From contig RAYQ01000018.1 in assembly GCA_003612395.1 (NCBI GenBank), forward strand, positions 42,712 through 106,711: a stretch of DNA of 64,000 bases. Direction: 5' to 3'. This document shows, piece by piece, positions 17,136-25,879 of the stretch. The position numbers and the translations under genes are program-made. How positions within the stretch are numbered: the stretch's first letter is position 1; each line of letters starts with the position of its first letter. Origin of the DNA: Parablautia intestinalis (GTDB lineage Bacteria; Bacillota; Clostridia; Lachnospirales; Lachnospiraceae). The notes under the pieces are model-generated. The model was not told where the DNA came from. It was given only the letters and a program-made list of their open reading frames with translations, and searched no databases.

Positions 17136-17148
17136 CTCTTGACAAGAG
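17136..17148. promoter_or_regulatory. Inverted repeat in the SDR promoter region
   Basis: CTCTTG-A-CAAGAG, 28 nt before the SDR start and overlapping a TTGACA. Could be an operator in the promoter. The same CTCTTG arm occurs in the hairpin upstream. Confidence 0.45.
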
Positions 17149-17175
17149 GTCAATTCATAACAGGAGGATAAAAAA

Positions 17176-18015
17176 ATGAACAAAGTATGGTTAATCACAG
17201 GTTGCAGCGAAGGCGGCATCGGAGCGGGAATTGCAAAGGCAGTTCTGAAGAATGGCTATCAGGCGGTTATCACAGCAAGGGACACGAAAAAAATCGAGAA
17301 TCTGGTTTCTGGATATGAAGACCGGGCCTTACCGCTGGCATTGGATGTCACAAAGCCAGAGAGTGTGCAGGACGCGGTGGAAAAAGCAATCGAACGCTTT
17401 GGGAAAATTGATGTATTGGTTAACAATGCGGGTTACTGTTATCGTTCATCCGTGGAGGAGGCAGAGGAAGACAGCGTGATGCAGATGTATCAGACGAACT
17501 TTTTCGGTGCTGTGCGCATGATTCAGGCGGTGCTGCCACATATGCGAAAGCAAAAGAGCGGTGCTATCATCAATGTTTCCTCCATCGGTGCGGTTCGCAC
17601 AGGTGCCGCATCGGGCTATTATGCCTCCACTAAAGCAGCCTTGGAATTGATGAGTGAAGGTCTGTATGCGGAACTCAAGCCTCTGGGTATCAAGACAATG
17701 ATCGTAGAACCTGGCGCTTTCCGCACGCACTTCTATGACAGTTCCTTAAAGGGTTCTGAGAATCGTATCGCTGATTACAGTGACACTGCCTGGCTGCGCT
17801 CAGTTGCACAGAGCAAAAATCCCGGTAATCAGCCGGGAGATCCGGACAAGGTTGGCAAGGTTTTGATAGAGGCTATCGAAAGCGGGGAAACGCCGCTACG
17901 CCTGCTTTTGGGTAGCGATGCAGTGGATGCTGTACGAAATGCGCTGGAGAATCGACTGACGGAAGTAAACAAATGGGAACACCTGTCAACCAAAACGGAT
18001 TATGCAGCGGAGTAA
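17176..18015 (+). CDS. Short-chain dehydrogenase/reductase
   Basis: A 279-residue classical SDR. Rossmann motif TGCSEGGIGAGIAKAVL (TGxxxGIG-type), NNAG at about residue 83, the catalytic Ser in INVSSIGAVRTG and YYASTKAAL with catalytic Tyr and Lys. AGGAGG lies 9 nt upstream of the ATG. The substrate is unknown. A flavodoxin C-terminal remnant follows its stop in the same frame, so the native operon has been rearranged here. Confidence 0.9.
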   Translation: MNKVWLITGCSEGGIGAGIAKAVLKNGYQAVITARDTKKIENLVSGYEDRALPLALDVTKPESVQDAVEKAIERFGKIDVLVNNAGYCYRSSVEEAEEDSVMQMYQTNFFGAVRMIQAVLPHMRKQKSGAIINVSSIGAVRTGAASGYYASTKAALELMSEGLYAELKPLGIKTMIVEPGAFRTHFYDSSLKGSENRIADYSDTAWLRSVAQSKNPGNQPGDPDKVGKVLIEAIESGETPLRLLLGSDAVDAVRNALENRLTEVNKWEHLSTKTDYAAE

Positions 18016-18294
18016 GGCATTGCGGAGGAAGACCAGAAACCGCCGCTTGGAAGATATGAAAAATGCCCGGTAAAGGACTGCGCCCTGCTTATGACTCCGG
18101 CAGATGATCCTTTCTGGACGTTTGAGCAGGCGGTTTCTTATTATCAGTTTGCGCTGGTAAATTATATTGGTTTTAAGGATAGGGGAATGGTGCTTGCCGA
18201 TGGATGCGGGGATACGAATGACAGGCCGCAGATTGATAAGGCGGAGCATCTGCAGGAGGCATATAAATTTGGGAAATGTATTTATCCCGCTTAA
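18016..18294 (+). pseudogene. Flavodoxin-family oxidoreductase C-terminal remnant
   Basis: Directly after the SDR stop the same frame encodes GIAEEDQKPPLGRYEKCPVK, then TPADDPFWTFEQAVSYYQFA and ADGCGDTNDRPQIDKAEHLQ. This is the C-terminal part of flavodoxin-fold NAD(P)H/FMN reductases, without the FMN-binding N-terminus. It lacks its own ribosome site. Most likely a deletion joined it to the SDR gene. Confidence 0.72.
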
Positions 18295-18488
18295 TGTAAG
18301 CATGTAAACCGGGAAGGGAGGCGGTAAGTTTTATGGCATACGGCCTCCAGGGTCGGTATGGTCTGGGCATTGTTCCGTTTAAAGAGGTTGATGATCATGG
18401 AATGGGAAAGGCTGGCTTCTTTGCCGATTCGGTAGTTTGTCCAGCTGCGCTCATCCATGAGTTCTTTTATATGCTTTTGGATATCCAT
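18291..18488 (-). pseudogene. XRE-family regulator, broken C-terminus
   Basis: A 65-residue frame starting MDIQKHIKELMDERSWT behind a strong GGAGGTG. It includes the helix-turn-helix (NYRIGKEASLSHSMIINLF). After LEAVCH the sequence leaves the family and reads a low-quality tail (KTYRLPSRFTCLH), suggesting a frameshift or deletion near its 3' end. DNA binding might survive. Confidence 0.65.
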
Positions 18489-18715
18489 TTTCACCACCTC
18501 CCATATCTGTTTTAGTTCCTAAATGGGTGATATAATAGTCATAATCAGTAGAGTGAATATCGCCCAAAAGGAATATGATCATAGTATGGGTTTTTGTGGA
18601 TATGCTATCATAGGAAGTTAGGAGGCGTTTTTTAGCATAGGAGAACATTTATTTGAGAGGCTTGCCCGTGAGCGGGATATCATGGTGAATTATCTGAACG
18701 AGCATTGCGTTAGTT

Positions 18716-18943
18716 GTAGAGTATCATGGAAATGTAGCCGGATACATCAATGTATATGCTAATGGTGAGAGCAGCGCCTTTGCCAATCAGGGGTATCCTG
18801 AAATTGTGGATTTTGGCGTACTTGAAAAGTATCGGAACAACGGTATCGGAAACAAACTGATGGACATTGCGGAGCAGATTGCCCCGGATTATTCAGATAC
18901 CATTTTTTCCCCACAGGGAGCAGGGCTGCAATTGTATTTATGA
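18716..18943 (+). pseudogene. GNAT acetyltransferase fragment
   Basis: An open stretch without a start encodes VEYHGNVAGYINVYANGESS and PEIVDFGVLEKYRNNGIGNK, including the acetyl-CoA-binding R/QxxGxG/A-type RNNGIGNKLMD motif. It ends soon after at a frame break and TGA, so only the central part of a GNAT domain remains. About 80 nt upstream another frame (GEHLFERLARERDIM) is unassigned. Confidence 0.7.
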
Positions 18944-19144
18944 TTCTTCTGTAAACTCAAAGAGTTCTTCTACGCTCACATGAAACAACTTTGCAATATC
19001 CATTGCCAATTTTAAAGATGGATTATAACGGCCATTTTCCAAATGTACGATGGTTTCACGTCTTACGTTCACTAACTCTGCCAGCTCGTTCTGCTTCAGC
19101 CCTGCTTTCTCCCGGTATTCTTTTACTCTTGTTTTAAGAGCCAT
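18938..19144 (-). CDS. Small XRE-family transcriptional regulator
   Basis: A 68-residue stand-alone helix-turn-helix protein of the YgzD-like type: MALKTRVKEYREKAGLKQNELAELVNVRRETIVHLENG, ending in VSVEELFEF. Intact. AAGGGGGT precedes the ATG. It lies 1 nt downstream of a membrane-protein gene, and the two are probably co-transcribed, a common XRE/membrane-protein pairing in Firmicutes. Confidence 0.88.
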   Translation of the reverse strand: MALKTRVKEYREKAGLKQNELAELVNVRRETIVHLENGRYNPSLKLAMDIAKLFHVSVEELFEFTEES

Positions 19145-19145
19145 A

Positions 19146-19550
19146 TCAGACCCCCTTACTGTCCATTATACTAAACATAATAAAGCGGATAACAGTTAAT
19201 AGTAAAATCAGCCCCACAAGCGTATAGCCTGCCATTTGCCCGTTTAGGAATGTAACGCCACATGCAAAGGCAATTATTATCGTAGCTATCATCATAATTT
19301 TTAGGCTAACTGCGTCCGCCCTGCGCAAATTCTGAACTGCCATTTCATCTTTTTCTTCTTTGCTGTATTTTCGAATGCGGCTTGCCTGCATTGCGAAAAA
19401 CACAACTGTAAACACACAAACCACATTCTGAATTACCACATAGTATTCATGCCAGTCCTGCCTCGCCCACATCCAGTAATAACAGACAAGGAGAACGGCA
19501 TAAATAATTTTGGTTCCCACTAATTCTTTTAAAGTCACTTTAGATTTCAT
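19146..19550 (-). CDS. Small membrane protein paired with XRE regulator
   Basis: A 134-residue protein with about four hydrophobic helices (IIYAVLLVCYYWMW; VVIQNVVCVFTVVFFAM; IMMIATIIIAFACGV; TLVGLILLLTVIRFIMF) and a charged middle loop. GGAGG upstream of the ATG. I do not recognise the family. The coupled XRE gene suggests a self-regulated two-gene unit. Confidence 0.75.
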   Translation of the reverse strand: MKSKVTLKELVGTKIIYAVLLVCYYWMWARQDWHEYYVVIQNVVCVFTVVFFAMQASRIRKYSKEEKDEMAVQNLRRADAVSLKIMMIATIIIAFACGVTFLNGQMAGYTLVGLILLLTVIRFIMFSIMDSKGV

Positions 19551-20038
19551 ATTCTATTCCTCCATATGATATATTTTTAATTTGTTAGTTATAAATATAT
19601 CACTTCAAAAACATTGTGTCAATATAAAATGTGAATTATTTATAACTTATGAATGATGTGGCTGAAACGATATGTAATGGCTTTTGTCAATAGGTAAATT
19701 GAGTCACCATAAACTTTTTGGTTTATAATCAGCAGTCGTTGCATTAGGATAGGAAAACTCATCTTTCCCGATCGAATAACAGCAAAAATTTTTCCTTGTG
19801 AACGTTCATTCCTATGAAAATTGTTTTATAATCCATTTGCAATGACTTCCTTTTGTATGCGGTAACCTCTGTTGGCATTGGTGTTTGCAGCCTGATATCA
19901 AAAAGGCAGCGGGAGGCCTTATTTTACATGAACGGCATTGAACAGGAAGACAAAAATTTAGTGACTTAAAGCTTCATATATTATATACTGGTACGTGGAT
20001 ATGAGATGCTGGTATTGAAGAAGTATGGAGGATTATGT
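19551..20038. other. 488-bp gap with coding remnants
   Basis: No intact gene. One frame, 19844-19969, reads as about 41 plausible residues (SVGIGVCSLISKRQREALFY), but has no start or ribosome site and no family match I can name. A GTGAACGTTCATT near 19799 is a short dyad. The rest is A/T-rich and looks eroded. Confidence 0.4.
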
Positions 20039-20539
20039 ATGAAGCGTTTTATGAGTCCAAGGATGATGCTTGTTATTTCCATGACGGTGTTTGGCACGCT
20101 TGGTCTGTTCGTGAGGAATATTTCCGTATCTTCCGGCGAGCTTGCCCTGTATCGGGCAATTCTTGCGGCACTTCTGATTGCCGTTTTTCTGTCTGTCACA
20201 AAACAAAAAATTCCATTTGGTGAAATTAAGAGAGAAGTCCCGCTTCTTTTGTTGTCGGGTGTGGCCATGGGATTTAACTGGATACTGCTTTTTGAGGCGT
20301 ATAAGTATACCACTGTTTCCGCCGCTACCTTAAGCTACTACTTTGCCCCAATTATTGTGACGGCGTCCTGTCCTGTTTTATTTAAGGAAAAAATGTCGGC
20401 AAAGCAGTGGATATGTTTTTTTATGTCCACCCTTGGTATTGTGCTGATCACGGGCCCCGGGGAGCTGGCGGAGAAAAGCAATCATCTGCTGGGCATTGTT
20501 TTTGGCGGCTTTGTGAAAAGTAACTTTATTCTGGCGTGA
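20039..20539 (+). pseudogene. Truncated EamA/DMT-family transporter
   Basis: 166 residues from ATG 20039 (TATGGAGGATTATGT upstream) encode the first EamA repeat: MTVFGTLGLFVRN, ALYRAILAALLIAVFL and AATLSYYFAPIIVTA, with about five membrane helices. Full-length members are near 290-300 residues; here the protein ends soon after LLGIVFGG, where family similarity stops. The second half is missing downstream, so it is probably non-functional. Confidence 0.75.
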
Positions 20540-20733
20540 ATTCGCTGACTTTTCAGTAATTTCTGTTCAACCAGAGAAAAGTGTGGTAAAATATAAAAAA
20601 TATGCTGTGAAAATAAAGAGGATTTTTTTGTTTCTATCTCCTGCTAAAGCCATATACGGAAGCTTTTGCAGGGGCGAAAACGAAATTTTTAATGTCGTTA
20701 ACTATAGTATTTTCAGGTTAAATGAGGTATGGT

Positions 20734-21408
20734 ATGGCGGATGTAAGGATTTTGGAGATTAAGCAGAGCGTTTTTGCGGACAATGACAGGCAGGCGGATG
20801 AACTGCGCAGGGAGCTTAAGGAAAAGGGTGTATTCCTTTTAAACCTTATGTCCTCCCCGGGGTCAGGTAAGACTACCACTTTAATGCGGACCATTGCAGC
20901 CATTGGGGAAAAGGTCAAAATCGGCGTGATGGAGGCCGACATTGATTCCGATGTGGATGCAAGAACCATAGCAGGGTCCGGGGCAAAGGTTATTCAGCTT
21001 CACACCGGAGGGATGTGTCATCTGGATGCGGCTATGACCAGGCAGGGGTTAGAAGGACTGGAAACAGGGGACGTGGAACTGGCGATTCTTGAGAATGTAG
21101 GGAATCTGGTATGCCCCGCCGAGTTCGATACGGGCGCATGCAAAAACGCAATGATTTTGTCCGTGCCGGAGGGGGATGATAAGCCTCTTAAGTATCCGCT
21201 GATGTTTTCCATCTGCGATGTGGTGCTGATCAATAAAATTGATGTGCTGCCGTATTTTGATTTCGATATGGATAAATGCGTGGAGAACATTCATATGAGA
21301 AATCCCGGGGCAAAAGTGATTCCCATCTGCGCGAAAACCGGAGAGGGAATAGACAAATGGGTAAAATGGCTTCTCGAGCAGAGGGAAATCTGGCTGCATA
21401 AAGCATAA
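20734..21408 (+). CDS. hypB: Hydrogenase/nickel-enzyme maturation GTPase HypB
   Basis: A 224-residue P-loop GTPase that delivers nickel to enzyme active sites. Motifs: Walker A SSPGSGKTTTLMRTI, EADIDSDVDARTI (Asp-rich switch), HTGGMCHLDAAM with the GTPase-domain Cys/His metal site, ENVGNLVCPAEFDTGA and the specificity motif NKIDVLP. No N-terminal His-rich stretch. The start at ATG 20734 has GAGG just upstream; ATG 20722 is an alternative. First of a three-gene set with a large oxidoreductase and hypA. Confidence 0.93.
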   Translation: MADVRILEIKQSVFADNDRQADELRRELKEKGVFLLNLMSSPGSGKTTTLMRTIAAIGEKVKIGVMEADIDSDVDARTIAGSGAKVIQLHTGGMCHLDAAMTRQGLEGLETGDVELAILENVGNLVCPAEFDTGACKNAMILSVPEGDDKPLKYPLMFSICDVVLINKIDVLPYFDFDMDKCVENIHMRNPGAKVIPICAKTGEGIDKWVKWLLEQREIWLHKA

Positions 21409-21491
21409 TAAAGCGGCAACAGGGGCACAGCAGCAATTCTGGTTTTATCAATTACAAATTAACATGTTGAGAAGGGGGCATGGTTATTAGC

Positions 21492-24275
21492 ATGGAGAAA
21501 AAGACAGACAAGGAACTATATCCGGATTATGTCTATCCGGAGCATCAGGCGGATCACAGCCAGCCTGCAAGGGAAAGTATTTTAAAGCTGGGGAAAATGA
21601 TAACGGACCGGATTCCCCAGAAGCTGGGTATCAAAAAGATTACCCGGGATGATCCGGAATATTGGGGGCTTGCCGGCGTGCTGACGGACGAGGAGGCGGA
21701 GATTGCCTTAAAGATGGGGGTGCGTAAGCCCAAAACCCTGGAGGAGATGGTAAAGCTCACAGGGCTTTCAAAAGAGGAATTAGAGCCTAAGCTAATGGGG
21801 ATGTCCGTGAAAGGCATCCTGGAGTATAACTGGGAAAATGAAAGGCACGAAAAGCAATATGTGCTGCCCATGTTTGTGCCCGGCTGCGGGGAGTTTTTTA
21901 ACATGAACAGCAAGGTGGTGGCCGAACATCCTGAGGTCAGCCTGTTTTTTGAGCATATGTCAAGGCTTCCCTTAGAGCATGTAACTCCTTTTGTGGGGGA
22001 GGGCGGTAACGGCATCGGCATGCACGTAATTCCGGTGGAAAAAGCGATTGAAATGGAAAGCGAGTCCATAGATTTAGAGCATATTTCTTACTGGCTTTCC
22101 AAATATGAGGGCAAGTATGCGGCCAGTCCCTGCTCCTGCCGCCGCTCAAGGCTCACCCATGACGAGGGCTGCGGCGATGATCCGGAGGGATGGTGCATCG
22201 CGGTGGGCGATATGGCGGACTATGTGGTGGAGACCCAGAAGGACGGGCGGTACATAAGCAAAGAGGAAGCGCTGGCTATTTTTAAACAGGCGGAGGACAA
22301 CGGCTTTGTGCATCAGATCACCAATATTGACGGGGCCAACAAAATTTTTGCTATCTGCAACTGTAATGTGAACGTATGTTATGCCCTGCGCACCTCCCAG
22401 CTTTTTAACACGCCCAATATGTCCCGCTCGGCCTATGTGGCAAGGGTGGATAAATCCAAATGCGTGGCCTGCGGCAAGTGCGTGGAGTTCTGCCCGGCAG
22501 GGGCTGTGAAGCTGGGACAGAAGCTTTGTAAAAAGGATGGCAGCGAGGTGACATATCCGCAAATCCCCCTGCCTACAGAGCAAAAGTGGGGAGAGCATAT
22601 GTGGAGCCACAATTACAGGGATGTGAACCGGATCAATTGTTACGACACAGGAACCGCTCCCTGCAAGACGGCGTGTCCCGCTCATATTGCTGTCCAGGGT
22701 TACTTACAGCTTGCAAAGGAAGGCCGCTACCAGGAAGCCCTTGCGCTGATTAAGAAGGATAATCCCCTGCCTGCCATCTGCGGCCGGATCTGCAACCGCC
22801 GCTGTGAGGATGCCTGCACCAGAGGAACCATTGACGAGGCGGTTGCCATTGACGCGGTAAAACGGTTTGTGGCGGAGCAGGACCTTAACGCTGATACAAG
22901 GTATATTCCAAAGCCGACGGTACCTTCCCTTAGGGGCGGCTTCGAGGAAAAAATAGCCATCATCGGCGCCGGACCGGCAGGACTTTCCTGCGCTTACTAT
23001 CTGGCAGACAAAGGCTATAAACCTGTTATTTTTGAAAAAAATGCGCGCCCGGGCGGTATGCTGTCCTACGGCGTTCCTTCCTATAAATTAGAGCAGGATT
23101 TGATTCAGGCGGAAATTGATGTGATTAAAGCCATGGGCGTGGAAATAAAATGCGGTGTGGAGGTAGGAAAGGACGTGACCATACCACAGCTCAGAGAGCA
23201 GGGCTACAAGGGATTTTATGTGGCTGTGGGCTGTCAGGGCGGTAAGAAGGCGGGGATTCCCGGCGAGGATGCGAAAGGCGTCTGTACGGCGGTGGATTTC
23301 CTTCGGGAAGTGAAAGAAAAGGAAGCCTTTGACCTTGGCGGAGATGTGGTGGTGATTGGCGGAGGCAACGTTGCCATAGATGCGGCCAGAACCGCCGTCC
23401 GGTGCGCAGAGGGAAAGGTGTCCATGTTCTGTCTGGAGAGCAGAGACGAGATGCCTGCAGGCAGGGAAGAAATTCTGGAGGCAGCTGAGGAACATATTGC
23501 CATCAACAACGGCTGGGGACCGAAGGAAATCCTTACCGAAAACGGCAGGGCGGTTGGCGTGGTATTTAAAAAATGTACAAGAGTTTATGATGAAAACCAC
23601 AGATTTGCGCCGGTGTATGATGAAAATGAGACCATGTCCGTTTCCTGTTCGGCTGTTATCTTCAGTGTGGGGCAGACGATTTTGTGGGGAGATCTTTTGA
23701 AGGGAACGAAGGTGGAGCTTCGTCCAAACGGCGGAGCCATTGCAAACAGGCTCACATACCAGACGGCAGAATCGGATATTTTTGTGGGCGGCGATGTTTA
23801 CACCGGACCTAAGTTTGCGATAGATGCCATTGCGGCGGGCCGGGAGGGCGCGATTTCCCTGCACCGTTTCGTACAGGAGCACTGTACCTTAACCATCGGC
23901 AGGAACAGAAGAGATTTTATCGAGCTTGATAAGGAGGATATCTTTATCGCAGGCTATGACAATACGGACAGGCAGAGTCCGGAACGGGCTAAGCAGGAGC
24001 AGGCAGAGTCCTTTAGGGATCTTTCTCATACCTTAACGGAAGAGCAGGTGAAGGCCGAAACCGCAAGATGCCTTGGCTGCGGCGCCTCCGTGGTGGATGA
24101 AAACAAGTGTATCGGCTGCGGCGTGTGCACGACAAAATGCGCTTTTGACGCCATCAGCCTGCACAGAGAGCACCCTGGCTGCTCAGAGATGGTGAAATCG
24201 GAGGATAAGCTGAAATATGTGCTTCCCAACATGATAAAGCAGTCCATTAAACTGACATTTGCTCCTAAAAAGTAA
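21492..24275 (+). CDS. FAD/NAD(P)-dependent multi-[4Fe-4S] oxidoreductase (GltD-like core)
   Basis: A 927-residue cytoplasmic redox protein. Layout: an N-terminal domain of about 320 residues with its own Cys motifs (PCSCRRSR, EGCGDDPEGWC, CNCNVNVC); a 4Fe-4S motif CVACGKCVEFCPAG; a GltD/DPYD-type Fe-S helical domain (CKTACPAHIAVQGY, CGRICNRRCEDAC); FAD fold IAIIGAGPAGLSCAYYL; NAD(P) fold VVVIGGGNVAIDAARTA; GGDVYTGPKFAIDAIAAG; and a C-terminal CIGCGVCTTKCAFDAI cluster. Substrate unknown. ATGs at 21480 and 21492 are 12 nt apart (MVISM). It lies between hypB and hypA. Confidence 0.88.
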   Translation: MEKKTDKELYPDYVYPEHQADHSQPARESILKLGKMITDRIPQKLGIKKITRDDPEYWGLAGVLTDEEAEIALKMGVRKPKTLEEMVKLTGLSKEELEPKLMGMSVKGILEYNWENERHEKQYVLPMFVPGCGEFFNMNSKVVAEHPEVSLFFEHMSRLPLEHVTPFVGEGGNGIGMHVIPVEKAIEMESESIDLEHISYWLSKYEGKYAASPCSCRRSRLTHDEGCGDDPEGWCIAVGDMADYVVETQKDGRYISKEEALAIFKQAEDNGFVHQITNIDGANKIFAICNCNVNVCYALRTSQLFNTPNMSRSAYVARVDKSKCVACGKCVEFCPAGAVKLGQKLCKKDGSEVTYPQIPLPTEQKWGEHMWSHNYRDVNRINCYDTGTAPCKTACPAHIAVQGYLQLAKEGRYQEALALIKKDNPLPAICGRICNRRCEDACTRGTIDEAVAIDAVKRFVAEQDLNADTRYIPKPTVPSLRGGFEEKIAIIGAGPAGLSCAYYLADKGYKPVIFEKNARPGGMLSYGVPSYKLEQDLIQAEIDVIKAMGVEIKCGVEVGKDVTIPQLREQGYKGFYVAVGCQGGKKAGIPGEDAKGVCTAVDFLREVKEKEAFDLGGDVVVIGGGNVAIDAARTAVRCAEGKVSMFCLESRDEMPAGREEILEAAEEHIAINNGWGPKEILTENGRAVGVVFKKCTRVYDENHRFAPVYDENETMSVSCSAVIFSVGQTILWGDLLKGTKVELRPNGGAIANRLTYQTAESDIFVGGDVYTGPKFAIDAIAAGREGAISLHRFVQEHCTLTIGRNRRDFIELDKEDIFIAGYDNTDRQSPERAKQEQAESFRDLSHTLTEEQVKAETARCLGCGASVVDENKCIGCGVCTTKCAFDAISLHREHPGCSEMVKSEDKLKYVLPNMIKQSIKLTFAPKK

Positions 24276-24337
24276 ACAGGGCTTCCCGAACTTTTTGAGT
24301 CCTATTTGTGGTGAGACAGCGTGAAAGGAAGGAAATG

Positions 24338-24682
24338 ATGCACGAGCTGGGAGTTGTTTTTCATATTATGGACAGTGTGGAAAAGGTGGCCGCGGAAAAT
24401 CAGGTGCAGGGCATTAACAAGGTGATCCTGGAGCTTGGAGAGGTGTCCACGGTGATTGATACTTACCTGCAAAGCTGCTGGAAATGGGCGGTCAAAAAGC
24501 GGGAGCTTTTCACAGAGGCGGAGCTTGTGGTTTTAAAGCTTCCCGCCGTCACCTACTGTGAAAACTGCGGACAGACTTACCCTACCGTGACATATGGAAA
24601 AATTTGTCCCCACTGCCAAAGCCCGGATACCTGGCTTTTACAGGGGAATGAATTTAACATAAAGGAAATAGAGGTATATTAA
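24338..24682 (+). CDS. hypA: Nickel metallochaperone HypA
   Basis: A 114-residue HypA/HybF-family protein. It begins MHELGV, where the amino-terminal Met-His binds nickel, and has a zinc site formed by CENCG and CPHCQ in the C-terminal half. GGAAGGAAATG places the start at 24338; an upstream GTG at 24308 adds non-conserved residues. Works with HypB in nickel insertion. Confidence 0.92.
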   Translation: MHELGVVFHIMDSVEKVAAENQVQGINKVILELGEVSTVIDTYLQSCWKWAVKKRELFTEAELVVLKLPAVTYCENCGQTYPTVTYGKICPHCQSPDTWLLQGNEFNIKEIEVY

Positions 24683-24755
24683 AGAAAGTCCTGCCTGCAC
24701 CGGTGCGGCAGATGCAGGCAGGGAGAGTAAAGCGCCGCGCAGAAAAGAGGAAGAT

Positions 24756-25793
24756 ATGATTTTTCAAATTTACAGTGGCACAACCGGCTGGCAGCTGCTT
24801 GGCTGGGTAATGGTTTTTGGAGGGCTTATTCTGGTAAATGAAATTGCCCGCCGTACAAAGGCAGGGGGGATGGCGTGCTTTTTTGCACTTCCCGCTGTGC
24901 TAACGGTTTACTTTATTTCAATTTATGTGGGAGCGGCAAGGGGAGCTGAGTGGGCCCTGAATAATCAGACCTATGTACATATGAACAGCTGGTTTCATTA
25001 CGCAAAGCTGTATGCGGCTCTTGCCGGATGTATCGGCTTCATGGTGCTGAAATACCATTGGGGCAAATTAGGGAAATCCCACGGCTTTAAGGTGTTTCCT
25101 TTTGTGATTGTGGCAATCAATATTCTGATTGCAGTGGTATCTGACTTTGAGTCCGTAGTCCGTGCCGGTTCTATAGCGGGAGGCTGGTGGAAGTCTTCCG
25201 AGGGCGTCTGGCTTTACGGGGGCTGGTGGAACATTTTAAACGGTATTGCCGGAATTTTAAACATTCTGTGTATGACCGGATGGTGGGGCATTTATTCTTC
25301 CAAAGATAAAAAAGATATGCTTTGGCCGGATATGACCTGGTGCTTTATTTTAGCTTACGATATCTGGAATTTCCAGTATACTTATTTGAACCTGCCTACC
25401 CATTCCTGGTATTGCGGATTTGCGCTTCTTCTGGCGCCCACTGTGGCAAATGCCCTGTGGAACAAAGGAGGCTGGATTCAGAACCGTGCCAACACCCTTG
25501 CTCTTTGGTGTATGTTTGCGCAGGTGTTCCCGCTGTTTCAGGATGCCAGCCGGTTTACTACGGTATCTTCCGTATATGGGGCAGGCGGTGCGGCGGCAGC
25601 ATTTGGAGAAGCTATGCCAACCACGGCAAACCCTGCCGCCCAGGGAATCATTTCCGTGATTTCCATTGTGGTGAACCTGGCAGTATTCCTTGTAATCTTA
25701 AAGCGTGCTAAGCAGCAGAATAAGAATCCGTATACCAATGAAATCTTTACGGATCAGAAGGACTTTAAGCTGGCAATGGACAGAGCGGAGTGA
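24756..25793 (+). CDS. Polytopic membrane protein, DUF5692-like
   Basis: A 345-residue integral membrane protein with about nine hydrophobic helices. It contains the stretch GGWWNILNGIAGILNIL and a KDMLWPDMTWCFILAYDIWN segment, as in DUF5692 proteins. Tryptophan-rich, with a charged C-terminal tail (KDFKLAMDRAE). It starts 73 nt after hypA in the same direction and ends at a bidirectional terminator, so it could be part of the hyp operon. No transport substrate is implied. Confidence 0.75.
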   Translation: MIFQIYSGTTGWQLLGWVMVFGGLILVNEIARRTKAGGMACFFALPAVLTVYFISIYVGAARGAEWALNNQTYVHMNSWFHYAKLYAALAGCIGFMVLKYHWGKLGKSHGFKVFPFVIVAINILIAVVSDFESVVRAGSIAGGWWKSSEGVWLYGGWWNILNGIAGILNILCMTGWWGIYSSKDKKDMLWPDMTWCFILAYDIWNFQYTYLNLPTHSWYCGFALLLAPTVANALWNKGGWIQNRANTLALWCMFAQVFPLFQDASRFTTVSSVYGAGGAAAAFGEAMPTTANPAAQGIISVISIVVNLAVFLVILKRAKQQNKNPYTNEIFTDQKDFKLAMDRAE

Positions 25794-25820
25794 GCAGATT
25801 AATAGTTGAGCTTCCATAGC

Positions 25821-25857
25821 AAAAGCCATAGGCTAATGTCATAGCCTATGGCTTTTT
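25821..25857. terminator. Bidirectional terminator between DUF5692-like gene and GH4 gene
   Basis: Perfect 15-bp stem from AAAAGCCATAGGCTA (25821-25835) to its complement (25842-25856), flanked by A-runs and T-runs. It serves the plus-strand gene ending at 25793 and the minus-strand gene ending at 25880. Confidence 0.9.
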
Positions 25858-25879
25858 ATAGAAGGCTTGGAAAGTACTG

